NCBI GenBank assembly: GCA_949825025.1 | Contig: OX463780.1 | Span: 37,490,979 to 37,554,978, forward strand | Source: Siphlonurus alternatus | Lineage: Eukaryota; Arthropoda; Insecta; Ephemeroptera; Siphlonuridae | Direction of reading: 5' to 3' | DNA length: 64,000 bases | Shown: positions 49,064 through 63,876 of the stretch, piece by piece | Position numbering within the stretch: the first letter of the stretch is position 1 | Layout: every line of letters begins with the position of its first letter | The notes under the pieces: generated by a model | What the model saw: the letters and a program-made list of their open reading frames with translations, nothing else | The model's database searches: none | Told to the model about the DNA's origin: nothing | Program-made: the position numbers and the translations under genes

Positions 49064-50130
49064 CATATTTAACATTAAAAACTTTCAAATAGCATATATA
49101 TATAATAATATATTATAAAAATGTTTGAAATGGGAATATCATATCCCTGAATGAAAAATTAATATAGAGCTCTGGTATTTTTAATTATTGCATCATAATT
49201 GTATTGTAAGTAAATCAAAGTAACTTAACATAAAAATTTTATTGCACAGTGCTGTATATTTCGTTTGTCTAAAAATGCGAAATAAATACTCAATGTTAAC
49301 AGTTAAAAAAGATTTTTAAGTTCTTTCTTATTTTCATAATCACCTTCGTTGCATCGGTGAATTTGTGAAGGTTGGCTTCTCTCCGACCCACTTCCTGACA
49401 CTGCTGACTACAATTGGTGCTATAATTTTAGATAAACAGACTGTATAATACACCAGGTTTGTTTTAGTATTCATACTTTTCTCCTGGCGTACCAACACAT
49501 TAAATTAGATCTAGTAAACTACATAATATGTTGTCCCATCGTATTTATCACCACTGTTGGGAAGGTATTCCGAGCTGGACATTAATAAGACAGCTACAAA
49601 TTTACAGTAAAAGTCGTTTAAGTGTCCTGTGGTGTACTTTTAGTAAAAATACGTACTCTAATTGTACAGTTGAATTACTAGTTGAAATTGCGAGGTCACT
49701 TTTTATCACCAAATTTAAATATAATTGAAGGACTGAAATTTCAAGTGGTACTACTGGTTGCTAAGCCCCTTAAGGTTATGCAACTTTTCAAGCAGGTCTG
49801 TCGTGCGGAACATACGCAATTACAGGGGCGACTACACCGGAGCTGCACTTGCAGCAGTTTATTTATATCAAATGAAGTTTACACGAATTTTATTGGTATA
49901 ATTAATTAAAACTGGACATAAATTTTATTGTAAAATTTATAGTAGCAATGTAAAATTTTGTTTTCATGTATTTCCTATCTTACATCAATTATTAGAAGAT
50001 AACTAATTAAAAATGAAACAGTTATATTTATTATATTGAGAATATACTGTCCTGAAGCTCTAAAATTTCTTAATTATAATGCACAGAAGAATTATTAATT
50101 AACATTTGTCGCCTAACCTTGCCCAACAAT
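49059..50130. other. Intronic stretch, no gene recognised
   Basis: Overlapping frames at 49528-49728 and 49682-49909 lie in slightly GC-richer DNA but carry no motif I recognise, and no splice structure fits the Ig gene. Confidence 0.45.
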
Positions 50131-50380
50131 AATTGCACTCTCGCAACGAAGTGTTTCACCAACTGTCTCACCGGATGCCTTCTTATTGAAAACGTATTTA
50201 TTGTTTTAAAAAATTGATTTCAAAACACTTTTTGTGTTCACTCTGAAACGAAATACGATACGTGTTTCAAATCCGAGTTTTTAAAACACCTAAAGAGTTT
50301 TCAATAAGGGGACATCTGGTGAGACACTTTAAGCGTGTCTGAAACACTGTAGCGAAACACTTCATTACGAGAGTGTAATT
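50131..50380. mobile_element. Palindromic MITE-like element, 250 bp
   Basis: The left end AATTGCACTCTCGCAACGAA is complemented by TTCATTACGAGAGTGTAATT at the right. Inner blocks GTGTTTCACC, CTTATTGAAAAC and GTTTTCAATAAG, GGTGAGACAC also pair. No unambiguous target duplication was found, so the exact ends and superfamily stay open. Confidence 0.65.
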
Positions 50381-51420
50381 AAATAAGTTAAGCTTGATTC
50401 TTTTATTTATTAAAATTATTTTCTTAATCTATTTTTATTTGTTTTTATATTATTTGACATTACTACAAATAATAATAATTTTATCCGCCCCTTTTTCAAA
50501 TATATATATTTCTTTACTCTGGTTTACTGAATCTAAGTTGAAATTATTGAATAAATATGATTGATGTGCAACATCTGTCTGCTTTCCCACGATCGATCAC
50601 GACTAATTGAAGGCTTGCCTCTCTGACTGACAGTCTTACTCTGTAAAGCGACGATGTTCAAAAATAATAAAATGTTGTAGCAGACTTTATGTGACGGGAC
50701 ACAAGTTTCAAACAACTATGTAAAAAGTTCTTCTAATTGTCACTGTTTTAATGAGATAGTATGAAACTTTGTTTTAAGTTATTTTCTTTTTGTTATATAC
50801 ATTATGTAGTATATATATTATATATTGTAAAGTAGTAAGCCTTTCTAAAAGCTTTAAAATGAATTGGAAAAAAGGTAAATGAGTTAAATGAGAAGTATTT
50901 ATTAAGAGAAAAAGACAATAACGTTCATATCATTTTGATATACATTATATACTGTCACATTGTATTATATATATAATATATAATATTTATAAACTACTTA
51001 CCTGGCTGGTTGTAATTGTATCCTTCCTAATTAGTATTCGTACTCTCCTATATGTATAGATATATTCGTATCAAATGAGCTGAAAGCAACCTTCAGTTTA
51101 CTGATCGGTAAAATGAAGATATTTTGTCACGTGGCATTTTTTTTATCAAATAAAAAAAAATGTATTTTCCTTTACACTCGATTTAAGTGTATAACCAATA
51201 ATTTTTTCCTCGTACGTCATTATGGTCCCGTATAATATAGGCTATCATAAATATTTTAGACATATTTTCAACATAATACTATATCAATATACATATTTTA
51301 CGTTTATAATGTCAATTTATCATAAAAGTTTGACAAAAAAAATATCGGGGGAAAAAAAATCCTCAATATTTTATAAAACATTATTTAGGCAATCAGCTGA
51401 AAGAGATGCGCAATTGAGTT
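50381..51420. other. Intronic AT-rich stretch, no feature recognised
   Basis: AT-rich, with short open frames only (50533-50715 minus, 51222-51422 plus), none resembling a known family. Confidence 0.5.
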
Positions 51421-51425
51421 AGAGA

Positions 51426-51486
<61 letters not shown>

Positions 51487-51488
51487 GA
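51421..51488. repeat. (AG)n microsatellite
   Basis: An AG run of about 60 bp, followed by an AAGAAGGGGGGGGGGAG purine stretch. Confidence 0.96.
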
Positions 51489-51540
51489 AGAAGGGGGGGG
51501 GGAGAATTTTTACGGAGAACATAGTAACACAGATATACAA

Positions 51541-51663
<123 letters not shown>

Positions 51664-53324
51664 GCAGGTAGGCAATCATATCTGCTCCTCGTCTGACGTC
51701 GTTACGGTGCATACTGACACCTGTGTCTTCTCCTCCTCTCTCGCGATTGTTATGCTCCTGTTAACGTTCCTCTCAAGTGTTTCAAGTGCTACAATTCTCT
51801 TGTTACTTTACTTCATTTCACCTGCTCTTTGTATAACCATTCAAATACACAAACACATATATATTATATAGTATCAATGGTAGACAATAATTTTTATTAT
51901 TGTTCAATATATTATATTGTTTAGAAACAGATTTTTTAAAAATTAAATTTATGTTTAAATGAAAATTATTTGTGTTTTAAAAAAAATATTGAGCATACTG
52001 TCTTAAAAATGTTTGTAAAATAATTTGAACAATGCCAATACGAGATTTGTAAAATTTTATAAAATTAAAATAATATTTCTCTAAAAATTATTTTTCATTA
52101 TTTTGCAACACATCAATCTTGAGTATTTTTTTTTTTTTTTACATTTTCAAACCGGTTCCAGTATTCTCTAGGAAAGGTAAGAAGGCTTCTTAAGAGTCCT
52201 ATTTAATTGAGTAACAGTGCAATTATTTGATTTCCAACTTATTATTATAATAAAAAGGATTTTGTGGAATACAACAATAAATATTATATTATACGTGACA
52301 AGAAAATTGTCAATGCCTAATACAATGCAATTCAAGTCACCTTAAAATAATTTTTTTTAAAAATTTATAAATAATTCAATCACAGAGCAAATAAAATTAC
52401 AATCTGCTATAATTAAACATTTGGTGTCTGCATAGAAGATTCCTAAAGCCAATTAAAAATTGAATAAATCACTCAATTCCTAACATAATTGAACTCAAAT
52501 TTAGTTTTCTCATCAATTATATTAAAAATACTGAAAATATTTTTCTTTAGTAAATATAATTTTAAATTTGACTCACATGGTAGTTGACGAAGAAACAAGT
52601 ATGTACACAAGGAACAATTTTCTCTCGTGCACGTCAAATGATAAAACGTCATACAACAAGAGCATATCTTTGTACGTCATACCTTCACTGAACGTCGTCG
52701 TTCCGAGAAGTCTTACGAGCTGCTACTACGAACGTGAAGAACACAACAATAACACTTCATGACAATGTATCTCGAGTGATAACAATGCTATTTTTCATAT
52801 CCAATTATTGAGTTTTAATAACATATTGTTATAGAAAATACTTATAAATAGTCAAATAAACATATGCGTATAACGTGAACCCAGATTTCCAGTCTCTATA
52901 TTAAAACATTTTAATATAATGTTTCATAAAACAATCTATAAACCGGATCGTGTAAATCTAAATTATGCATTTCCAGGGCTAATCTGGAATAATTCCATCC
53001 TTGCAAATCATAGCAAATACCTCTTGACTTTTACCTGATGTGATTGAGGGAACCAGGGAAACTTCAGTTCTGATAAAACTCCTTAGCTTTGTAATGTAAT
53101 ATTTTGCAAAAAGAACTTCAAAATTATGAATTTCATTTTAATTACATTATACATAAATTATTATAAAAAATAAATAAAATAATACATAATTTATCAAGAA
53201 AATTCAAGTTATGTTCAAGCTATAATTTAAATATTAAATATCCAATTTGACGCACAATTGTAATTTTCTAAAGTATTTTCAATAAATTGTTTATAAAACT
53301 GCACACAAAAAATTCATGTCTTGT
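51664..53324. other. Intronic AT-rich stretch
   Basis: No gene is recognised. A cluster of ACGTCA-type motifs occurs at 52635-52705 in a 64-codon frame that has no family resemblance. The last bases up to 53324 adjoin the target duplication of the foldback element. Confidence 0.45.
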
Positions 53325-53333
53325 TTTTTATTA
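53325..53333 (+). repeat. 9 bp target-site duplication, left copy (TTTTTATTA)
   Basis: TTTTTATTA lies directly before the left end of the foldback element. The identical 9-mer follows its right end at 56862-56870. Confidence 0.85.
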
Positions 53334-53635
53334 GGCTCCTAGGAATTGGTCCGAAGAGGAATTGGTCCGAAAAGGAATTGGTCCGAAAAAGAGGCGGTGC
53401 CAACGAGGAGTGGGGGGTTCTTAAAAACGTGTCAGATAAAAGTGGCAACGCTGCAAACGATTCGGACCAATTCCGCTTTCGGACCATTTCCTCTAAATAT
53501 GATTTTTGTTTAATTTTGGTAGCATTACAAAGTGTAATCAGTAATAATTTTAAAAATGCAGTTAACTACTAAAAGTGCATTTATTGCAAATTGCAGACAC
53601 TAACTTTATTTAAAAAAAGACGGCCAAAAAAAGGC

Positions 53636-55060
53636 GAAGAATTGGTCCGAAAGGGGAATTGGTCCGAAAGCTTTATAATGTCAATTAAGTGGAATTGGTC
53701 CGAAAGCTATATAATGTCAAAATAGAGGAATTGGTCCAAAAGCTTAATAATGGCAAAATAGAGGAATTGGTCCGAAAGCTTTATAATGTCAATTAAGAGG
53801 AATTGGTCCGAAAGCTTTATAATATCAAGAAAGAAGAATTGGTCCGAAAGCTTTATTATGTCAATTAAGAGGAATTGGTCCGAAAGCTTTATAATGTCAA
53901 AATAGAGGAATTGGTCCGAAAGCTTTATAATGTCAAAATAGAGGAATTGGTCCGAAAGCTTTATAATGTCAATTAAGAGGAATTGGTCCGAAAGCTTTAT
54001 AATATCAAGAAAGAAGAATTGGTCCGAAAGCTTTATAATGTCAATTAAGAGGAATTGGTCCGAAAGCTTTATTATATCAATTAAGAGGAATTGGTCCGAA
54101 AGCTTTATAATGTCAAAATAGAGGAATTTGTCCGAAAGCTTTATAATGTCAATTAAGAGGAATGGACAACATACATGAAAAAATTTTATTGCAGAAATGA
54201 ATAGATGGTACGAAATTATGCTACTCTGAATTTTTTCAGATTTTTTTGAAACCCGGAACTATTTTTAAATATTTATTGAAAGTCCTGTGATTTCAGTTGG
54301 CACCCCTGCAGCCTTAATAAAAAGGATAGAGACTGGACGCCTATTGACGCCTCCAGGGGGCGTGGCCGCACTTTCAATAATTATTTAAAAATGGTTCTGT
54401 GTTTCAAAAAAATGTAAAAGAATTCAGAGTGGCATAATTTGGTACCCTCTATTCATTTCTGCAATAAAAAAATTTCATGTATGTTGTCCATTGGTCCGAA
54501 AGCTTTATAATGTCAAAATAGAGGAATTGGTCCGAAAGCTTTATAATGTCAATTAAGAGGAATTGGTCCGAAAGCTTTATAATATCAAGAAAGAAGAATT
54601 GGTCCGAAAGCTTTATAATGTCAATTAAGAGGAATTGGTCCGAAAGCTTTACAATATCAAGAAAGAAGAATTGGTCCGAAAGCTTTATTATGTCAATTAA
54701 GAGGAATTGGTCCGAAAGCTTTATAATGTCAAAATAGAGGAATTGGTCCGAAAGCTTTATATTGTCAATATAGAGGAATTGGTTCGAAAGCTTTATAATA
54801 TCAATAAAGAGGAATTGGTCCGAAAGCTTTATAATGTCAATTAAGAGGAATTGGTCCGAAAACTTTATAATGTCAATTAAGAGGAATTGGTCCGAAAGCT
54901 TTATAATGTCAATTAAGAGGAATTTGTCCGAATGGGGAATCCTTCCGAAAGCTTTATTATATCAGTAAAGGGGAATCTGTCCTAAAATTTAATTTCATAA
55001 GTAGAGAGGAAACTGTCCGAAATGGGAATTCGTCTGAAATCTTTACTATATATATATATC
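53636..55060 (+). repeat. 36 bp tandem repeat array, left arm
   Basis: Units read GGAATTGGTCCGAAAGCTTT followed by a 16-base variable half (ATAATGTCAATTAAGA, ATAATGTCAAAATAGA, ATAATATCAAGAAAGA). By eye there are about 15 units before and about 13 after the MITE at 54164-54489. Units decay after about 54935 (GGGGAATCCTTCCG, AATCTGTCC), suggesting the inner end is older or less homogenised. Confidence 0.93.
54164..54489. mobile_element. Hairpin MITE, copy C, nested in the tandem array
   Basis: The ends GGACAACATACATGAAA and TTTCATGTATGTTGTCC are complementary. The insertion splits one 36 bp unit, since AAGAGGAAT precedes it and ATTGGTCCG follows, whereas intact units read AAGAGGAATTGGTCCG. The duplicated target is therefore exactly AT. 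Subterminal blocks TTTTATTGCAGAAATGAATAG and GGAACTATTTTTAAA place it in the same family as the copies at 10596 and 14261. The centre is GC-rich (CCTCCAGGGGGCGTGGCC). Confidence 0.9.
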
Positions 55061-55796
55061 AATAAAGAGGAATCTGCCATATATTTTAATTTTAAATTGG
55101 GGGTGTGGGGGAGGCCACTGCAGGCTTGTTTGTTTTTGTTTGAAACCCCATGATTAAAAAAAAGAGAATGATCTAGTACAAAACTGCAAAACTGTGTATA
55201 TATTATTTCTTCACGTACTAATTTTTTAATTTTTTCAATATGTACGTATGAGGTGATTTGACTTCGTTTTCAATTTTTTAATATTTTACTAAGAAGAATA
55301 AGTTGTTATCTTTTAATTGTGCAGTTGCATAAAAAATAATTAAAGCTTTAAAAAAATCATTTTAAATACATTTTTAGCCAATAAGACAAGATGTAATAGT
55401 CCATCAAATGACAACATGCTTTAGTTGAATAATTAAATATTTCCAATGTGCTTTTTGACCTTTTTCTGTCATCAGTACGTATAAATTTTTTTAAAAATAA
55501 TTACATATTTTTATATTCATAATAATTATATTGATTAAGGATTTCTCTAAAAATTACAATGATGGATGCTAATTTGTTATATAATTAATACCATAGAATC
55601 TTGTTATTTGTGTAGCTGAATTTTAATAATTTGAATAATATTTACAAAAATATCACTGTGTCCAAAAATTACATAGATATCATGACTGAAGTGATTTTTT
55701 TTTAGCAATTTTGAATTCCACCCTTATTCCATATTATTAATTTTTTATCATAAAATATTGTCATAAAATTTCATTTTATATTTTAGTTTAGTTATA

Positions 55797-56545
55797 TAAT
55801 AAACCTTTCGGACCAATTCCTCGATATTGATATAATAAACCTTTCGGACCAATTCCTCTTAATTGACATTATAAAGTTTTCGGACCAATTCCTCTTTATT
55901 GACATTATAAAGCTTTCGGACCAATTCCTCTTTATTGATATATTAAAGCTTTCGGACCAATTCCTCTATTTTGATATAATAAACCTTTCGGACCAATTCC
56001 TCTTAATTGACATTATAAAGTTTTCGGACCAATTCCTCTTTATTGATATTATAAAGCTTTCGGACCAATTCTTCTTTCTTGATATTATAAAGCTTTCGGA
56101 CCAATTCCTCTTAATTGACATTATAAAGCTTTCGGACCAATTCCTCTTTATTGATATATTAAAGCTTTCGGACCAATTCCTCTTTCTTGATATAATAAAC
56201 CCTTCGTACCAATTCCTCTACATTGATATAATAAACCTTTCGGACCAATTCCTCTTAATTGACAATATATAGCTTTCGAACCAATTCCTCTATATTGATG
56301 TAATAAAGCTTTCGGACCAATTCCTCTTAATTGACATTATAAAGTTTTCGGACCAATTCCTCTTTATTGATATTATAAAGCTTTCGGACCAATTCTTCTT
56401 TCTTGATATTATAAAGCTTTCGGACCAATTCCTCTTAATTGACATTATAAATTTTTCGGACCAATTCCTCTTTATTGATATTATAAAGCTTTCGGACCAA
56501 TTCCACTTAATTGACATTATAAAGCTTTCGGACCAATTCCCCTTT
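55797..56545 (-). repeat. 36 bp tandem repeat array, right arm
   Basis: About 21 units in inverted orientation (TTCGGACCAATTCCTC core). Half-unit variants largely match those of the left arm, and some (ATAATAAACC) are seen only toward the centre. The difference in unit number between arms points to unequal exchange or slippage. Confidence 0.92.
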
Positions 56546-56861
56546 CGGACCAATTCTTCGCCTTTTTTTGGCCGTCTTTTTTTAAATAAAGTTAGTGTCT
56601 GCAATTTGCAATAAATGCACTTTTAGTAGTTAACTGCATTTTTAAAATTATTACTGATTACACTTTGTAATGCTACCAAAATTAAACAAAAATCATATTT
56701 AGAGGAAATGGTCCGAAAGCGGAATTGGTCCGAATCGTTTGCAGCGTTGCCACTTTTATCTGACACGTTTTTAAGAACCCCCCACTCCTCGTTGGCACCG
56801 CCTCTTTTTCGGACCAATTCCTTTTCGGACCAATTCCTCTTCGGACCAATTCTCTGGGGCC

Positions 56862-56870
56862 TTTTTATTA
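56862..56870 (+). repeat. 9 bp target-site duplication, right copy (TTTTTATTA)
   Basis: An identical 9-mer to 53325-53333, directly after the terminal GGGGCC of the foldback element. Confidence 0.85.
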
Positions 56871-57384
56871 TACGTTTGTTGTGTCACATCGTCCCTTGTT
56901 TTTCCGGACAGAGCGCACGTTCTCAGTTGATTGTTTCTGCTTGGAATTCCACATACAAGAAGGGCGGCTGGCAGACAAATACAATCTGATTATTGATGTG
57001 TCCACGTCCGCAGACAAACTCGTTTGTAGCACAGCAAGCACAACAACAAGATTGAAGCTGTTGGTACTGCAGAGGAGGAATCAACCAGAAATGAGATTCG
57101 CCATCTTCTGCTGCCAACTTGTCTTCTTCTTGAGAGATGAATTTTATTGACTAAAATCAGCCGTAACATTTTTTTTATGTACTTGTAGGTTTCATTTTTA
57201 TGTTAACGTTTTTCTTTAATATAGTTTTATATTCTTTTAATATTTGTACTTCAAAATTATAATAATTTTATCATAATTTTGATTTATTTTAATAAAATTA
57301 TTAAATTTCAGCTTTAGCACACATATACGTACGACGTAAATTTTTTCCTGTATACGTAATTAAAAAGTTAAATAAATATAAAAA
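56871..57384. other. GC-richer intronic patch of unknown origin
   Basis: 56880-57150 is clearly less AT-rich than its surroundings and stays open on both strands (56881-57150 plus, 56923-57117 minus). I recognise no family in any frame, and it does not fit the Ig gene. It could be a remnant of a coding transposon or of a processed gene copy. Confidence 0.4.
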
Positions 57385-57731
57385 GGACCACTTAAAAATT
57401 AAAAAAAAAAATATTGCAAAAATGTGCAAAAATGAAAAGAGGGTGAATTCCATTCTGAATTTTTTTCAGACTTTTTGGAGTCCCGGAACTATTTTTAAAT
57501 AATTATTGAAGTTCTCGAATTTATGTTGGCACCCCTGGAGCCTTAATAAAAAAGGATAGGGCAAAAACGTCTATTGACGCCTCCAGGGGGCGTGGCCGCA
57601 CTTTCAATAATTATTTAAAAATAGTTCCAGGACTAAAAAAAAAAAAAAAAAAACTGAAAAAAATCAGAGTAGCATAATTTGGTATATACCCCCTATTCAT
57701 TTTTGCAGTAAAAAATTAATGTAAGTTGTCC
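57385..57731. mobile_element. Hairpin MITE, copy D
   Basis: The ends GGACCACTTAAAAATT and AATTAATGTAAGTTGTCC are diverged complements. The centre shares GGCACCCCTGGAGCCTTAAT and CGCCTCCAGGGGGCGTGGCC with copy C. The arms contain GGAACTATTTTTAAATAATT. Flanks are AA and AT, so the 2 bp duplication has decayed or the left end is off by a few bases. Confidence 0.75.

Positions 57732-60394
<2,663 letters not shown>

Positions 60395-60461
<67 letters not shown>
60395..60461. repeat. (TA)n microsatellite, about 66 bp
   Basis: A pure TA dinucleotide run. Confidence 0.98.
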
Positions 60462-60466
<5 letters not shown>

Positions 60467-63400
60467 TTTATTTTATTGAAAACATTCACATAGGCATACA
60501 TGTCATAGTGTGCGCAGTACAACATATATTCAGCATTAATATCGTACAAAATTATTACAATAAATGTAATAAAATATAAAAAGAATATTAAATAGTAAGC
60601 TTTATAATAATTGCATTGTTTTACAATTAGTTAAATAAAAGCATTTCAAAATTGATTTTTAGAATTTTAAATTAAAAGTTATTGATTTTTAAGAAAACTT
60701 TTTCGGGATTTTATAATTATTTTTTTCATTTCCCTGTATTGCTCTGGTGAAATAAGCTAACAAAAAAATTTTTTTTTGGAACTAGAACAGCAAATAACAT
60801 TTATTATTTATTATTTCTACAAAGAATGAAACTGTTACGACAGAGTTGAAAAAATTTGTAGAAAATTTTGTATTTTAAATTTCAGGTATTTCATAGAAAA
60901 TTGTATTATTTGTTAAGGTATCACAAGAAATAACGTAAATTAATTTAAAGCAAACAAAAAGGTGACAGACGAAGTCATTTTGTTATCGTTTGTTCTATTT
61001 GAAACTTTGTATAAGTATGAAGCGTTGTTGATCTAGTGGACATTATTTTTTCACAACGTCGACGTGTTAATTTATTTATGAAACTATATGGAAATAGTGC
61101 TATAGCTGTTATTCCAACACAATAAGTAAAGTTAGCTCACACAGAATGTAATACAAAAAATAAACAAGCCAACCAGTTTATGGGACAGGTATTAACTCTG
61201 TATTATTTTTAGTAAATACCATGCATTTTTCTTTTTCTATTTTAATCAAATAATGAGGAAATGACCAATACAATTCCAGGTATTTTGAGCTTCATCTTAA
61301 ACTATTTCGTCTCATTATGGGACGAAAAATAATTTTTTCCATTTTTCAAAAATAACAATAAAAAGTTAAAAACAATCCGTAAATATTATTCTCATACGTT
61401 GAGATATTTCAAGCATGTAACAGGAGAAATTCTTTAAAAAAAATTGTACGTTGCTTCCACATTTGTGAGCAAATAAAATTAATGCAATTTCTTTTTCTTT
61501 TTTGAAGTTACAATTTGAAAATCATTTTCAAAAAGATTTTCCTTTTTATTTTAACTCAACTACATTTTTCTTTTTTTGGAGTTAATAAAATATTAATATA
61601 ACAATGAGATTTTTTTTAATAAAAAAACTAAGGTAGAGAAACAAAAAGAAAAAAAAATTAAATTTTAGAATATTTCCTCGAAAAATTCACAGTAATTTCT
61701 ATTAAAAACAAAAATCTACACACTTCAAAGTTTTTTAGTTTATTATACTCATAATTAGATTATTGAGGTAGAACTCTTTTTAGTTCTTTATCTGATCGTA
61801 AACTCTCATTTTTTTATTATTTTACCTCACAAATCCTGTATAAGCTGCAGAAATAACAGGCCTATCTGCTACAATAAGGATTACCGACGACTTTTTGCCA
61901 CAGTAGTCAACTTCCAGCCTGGACAAAGTTTACCGCTCGGTCTCACTAATTCAAAGATTAGCCTCTTCAACCGCTGGTCACAACGTACTTTAGGATTAAG
62001 ACTCGGTGTTTTCCTTATTTATAAGTAAGCATTAAATGCTCTAAAAGTTTATCTAATATCTACATTTTTTTTTATCGTAACTACACTTTGTTTTATTTTA
62101 TTTCTTCTTTAAATATTTGAAGATGTAATCTATGTTTCAAATTGTTCAGTATTGTAATCCTTTATATAGTAGGATCTGCTATTATAAATATTAATCATTG
62201 ACTATTATAAAGCTTCATACTACATCTATTAGTATATATAGATTAATAGAAAATCAATGAAATTATATTTATAAAAAAACTCAAATTATAAAATCAGTTT
62301 CAATGAATTATAAAACAATGAACGAAAAATATTATTTAATATTTTTATTTCCATAATTTAATTTTGTATGGTAGAGATTTTTTATTGCTTTTTATAACAT
62401 ATTAATATTCATTGCTCACCAGCAGTATGCTTTTTATAGCTGCTACAAATGCCCACATTTGTGTACCATATTGCCACAGTTGTACGTTTTAGTATTAATT
62501 TTTTATATATACATATGACATTTTATATACATATACAAGAATATATAAATTGATGTATAATTCAAGGCCGTTCACTTAACATGTGATGTGACAGCTGTTA
62601 ATACATGTAGGTGTATAAGTGGTACTTATAATTCACACTCGTCGCATATATATATATATGTAAATTGGTCGAGGTATATACATAATGTTCAAAAAGCTGT
62701 CGATATTTAGTTTCTAAATTTAGTTGTTTTTTTTTAAATTTATTCATTGAATAATTCAATAAATTTTTAATTTGATCCACATTTTTTCAAAAATTGTTCA
62801 AATATACTTGAATTTATAAGTTTATTTATATATTGTTACATAGCTGAAAGTATCAGCTCACAAATCACAAAATAAAAAGTTATGGTTTCTGATCGAAATA
62901 ATAAATTTATTTCATCTAATTTACGTTACATATATGTAAATTAAATCTTCTCTAGATATATCTGCGAGTCAAAATAATTACCCCCGTGACAAAAAAAAAA
63001 AAAAAATGTCAACGCCTCCATGCAAAAAAGCTATCTCAATAAGTGAGTGTATGCATTTAGAAAGATAACTCTACAACAACATCGTATAATATTATTATAA
63101 TAACGAGCAGTCTAAATATGGATCGTGAAATGATCTTTTAGTTATATAGAGAAAATTGCATAACTGTAGGAATATAAAGATGGTTACAGCAGTTGCATAA
63201 CACCACCGATGTTGCAAGTAAAAATATTAAATCTTAACTATATATATCACTCCCCTTCCCCCTTGACAACACATTACAGAACTTAAGTTATCCATCTTTG
63301 ACAAATATAGAGGCTTCACGATGCTCATTTGTGTCGCTAAGGTCCATCTTGCACATGAGAATGAAGCAAAGATTTTTGATAATTTTCTTGGTTATAAGTT

Positions 63401-63667
63401 ATAATAAATAATATAAATGATGTAAAAAAATCTAAATCTTACATTATCCTTTATTTTTTTCAGTTTGGAATGTAGTTCCGTAAAGGAATTTGCCCTGTTA
63501 TTCTTATTCTAATTGAAAAAAACAAATTCGCATTTTTTTTTTTTTTTTTTTTACATTGTTACATTTTTTACATAGGACGGTGGGAGCACCGAAAAATCAG
63601 TTGAAGCCTCTTATTGAGACTTGCTTGATATAAAACCAGCTAACTGTTGACGCTTCTTTTGTTTCAG
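60462..63667. other. Intronic AT-rich stretch up to the splice acceptor
   Basis: AT-rich, with a T20-type run at 63533-63552. A moderately GC-rich patch lies at 61850-62010. The last bases, CTTCTTTTGTTTCAG, form the polypyrimidine tract and AG used by the next exon. Confidence 0.5.
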
Positions 63668-63876
63668 TTTCGACGTCCGCGGTCGACAGTTCGGCCAGGC
63701 AAAGTTGTGGTCTGCTCCGAACGCGTTTGGCACTCGCGCGTATTTCCGGACAGCCACCACGCCCGCCGAGCTGATGGTGGATGACCTGACGATCGCTGAC
63801 GAGGGTGTGTACCGCTGCAGGGTCGACTTCCGCAACTCGCCCACCCGCAACCTCAAGATCAACCTCACTGTCATCG
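63668..63876 (+). CDS. Sidestep-family Ig-domain protein, next exon (second half of the Ig domain)
   Basis: A 209 bp internal exon between TTTTGTTTCAG and GTATGT. Its first T completes a Ser codon started at 38477. Then 69 codons follow, and a final G starts the next codon. The translation holds [20 protein letters not shown], then GTRAYFR, a [20 protein letters not shown]-strand motif and [26 protein letters not shown] supplies the second disulphide Cys, 77 residues after the first, normal for a V-set domain. NLT is an N-glycosylation sequon. FDVRGR and the CRVDFR-SPTRN segment are strongly conserved in arthropod Side proteins as I know them. The rest of the receptor must lie downstream. Confidence 0.92.

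Larger units (their letters stand above)
53334..56861. mobile_element. Foldback (FB-like) DNA transposon, 3.5 kb, non-autonomous
   Basis: A 3528 bp element with perfect 9 bp flanking duplications and ends GGCTCCTAGGAATTGG / complement of GGCCCCAGAGAATTGG. Each arm has an outer domain of about 300 bp, nearly identical between arms (53334-53635 and 56560-56861), followed by a tandem array of 36 bp units in opposite orientations. The middle (about 55090-55790) is AT-rich with no transposase. This is the build of Drosophila FB elements: long inverted arms of short tandem repeats. A 9 bp duplication fits FB and Mutator-like (MULE) transposons. The superfamily is inferred from structure and duplication length only. 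The left arm carries a nested MITE. Confidence 0.88.

Noticed and set aside
53636..54945. CRISPR-like array of 36 bp repeats
   Set aside because: The units are contiguous with only small variable halves and no unique spacers, they occur as two opposed arrays with a transposon duplication outside, and the DNA is eukaryotic.
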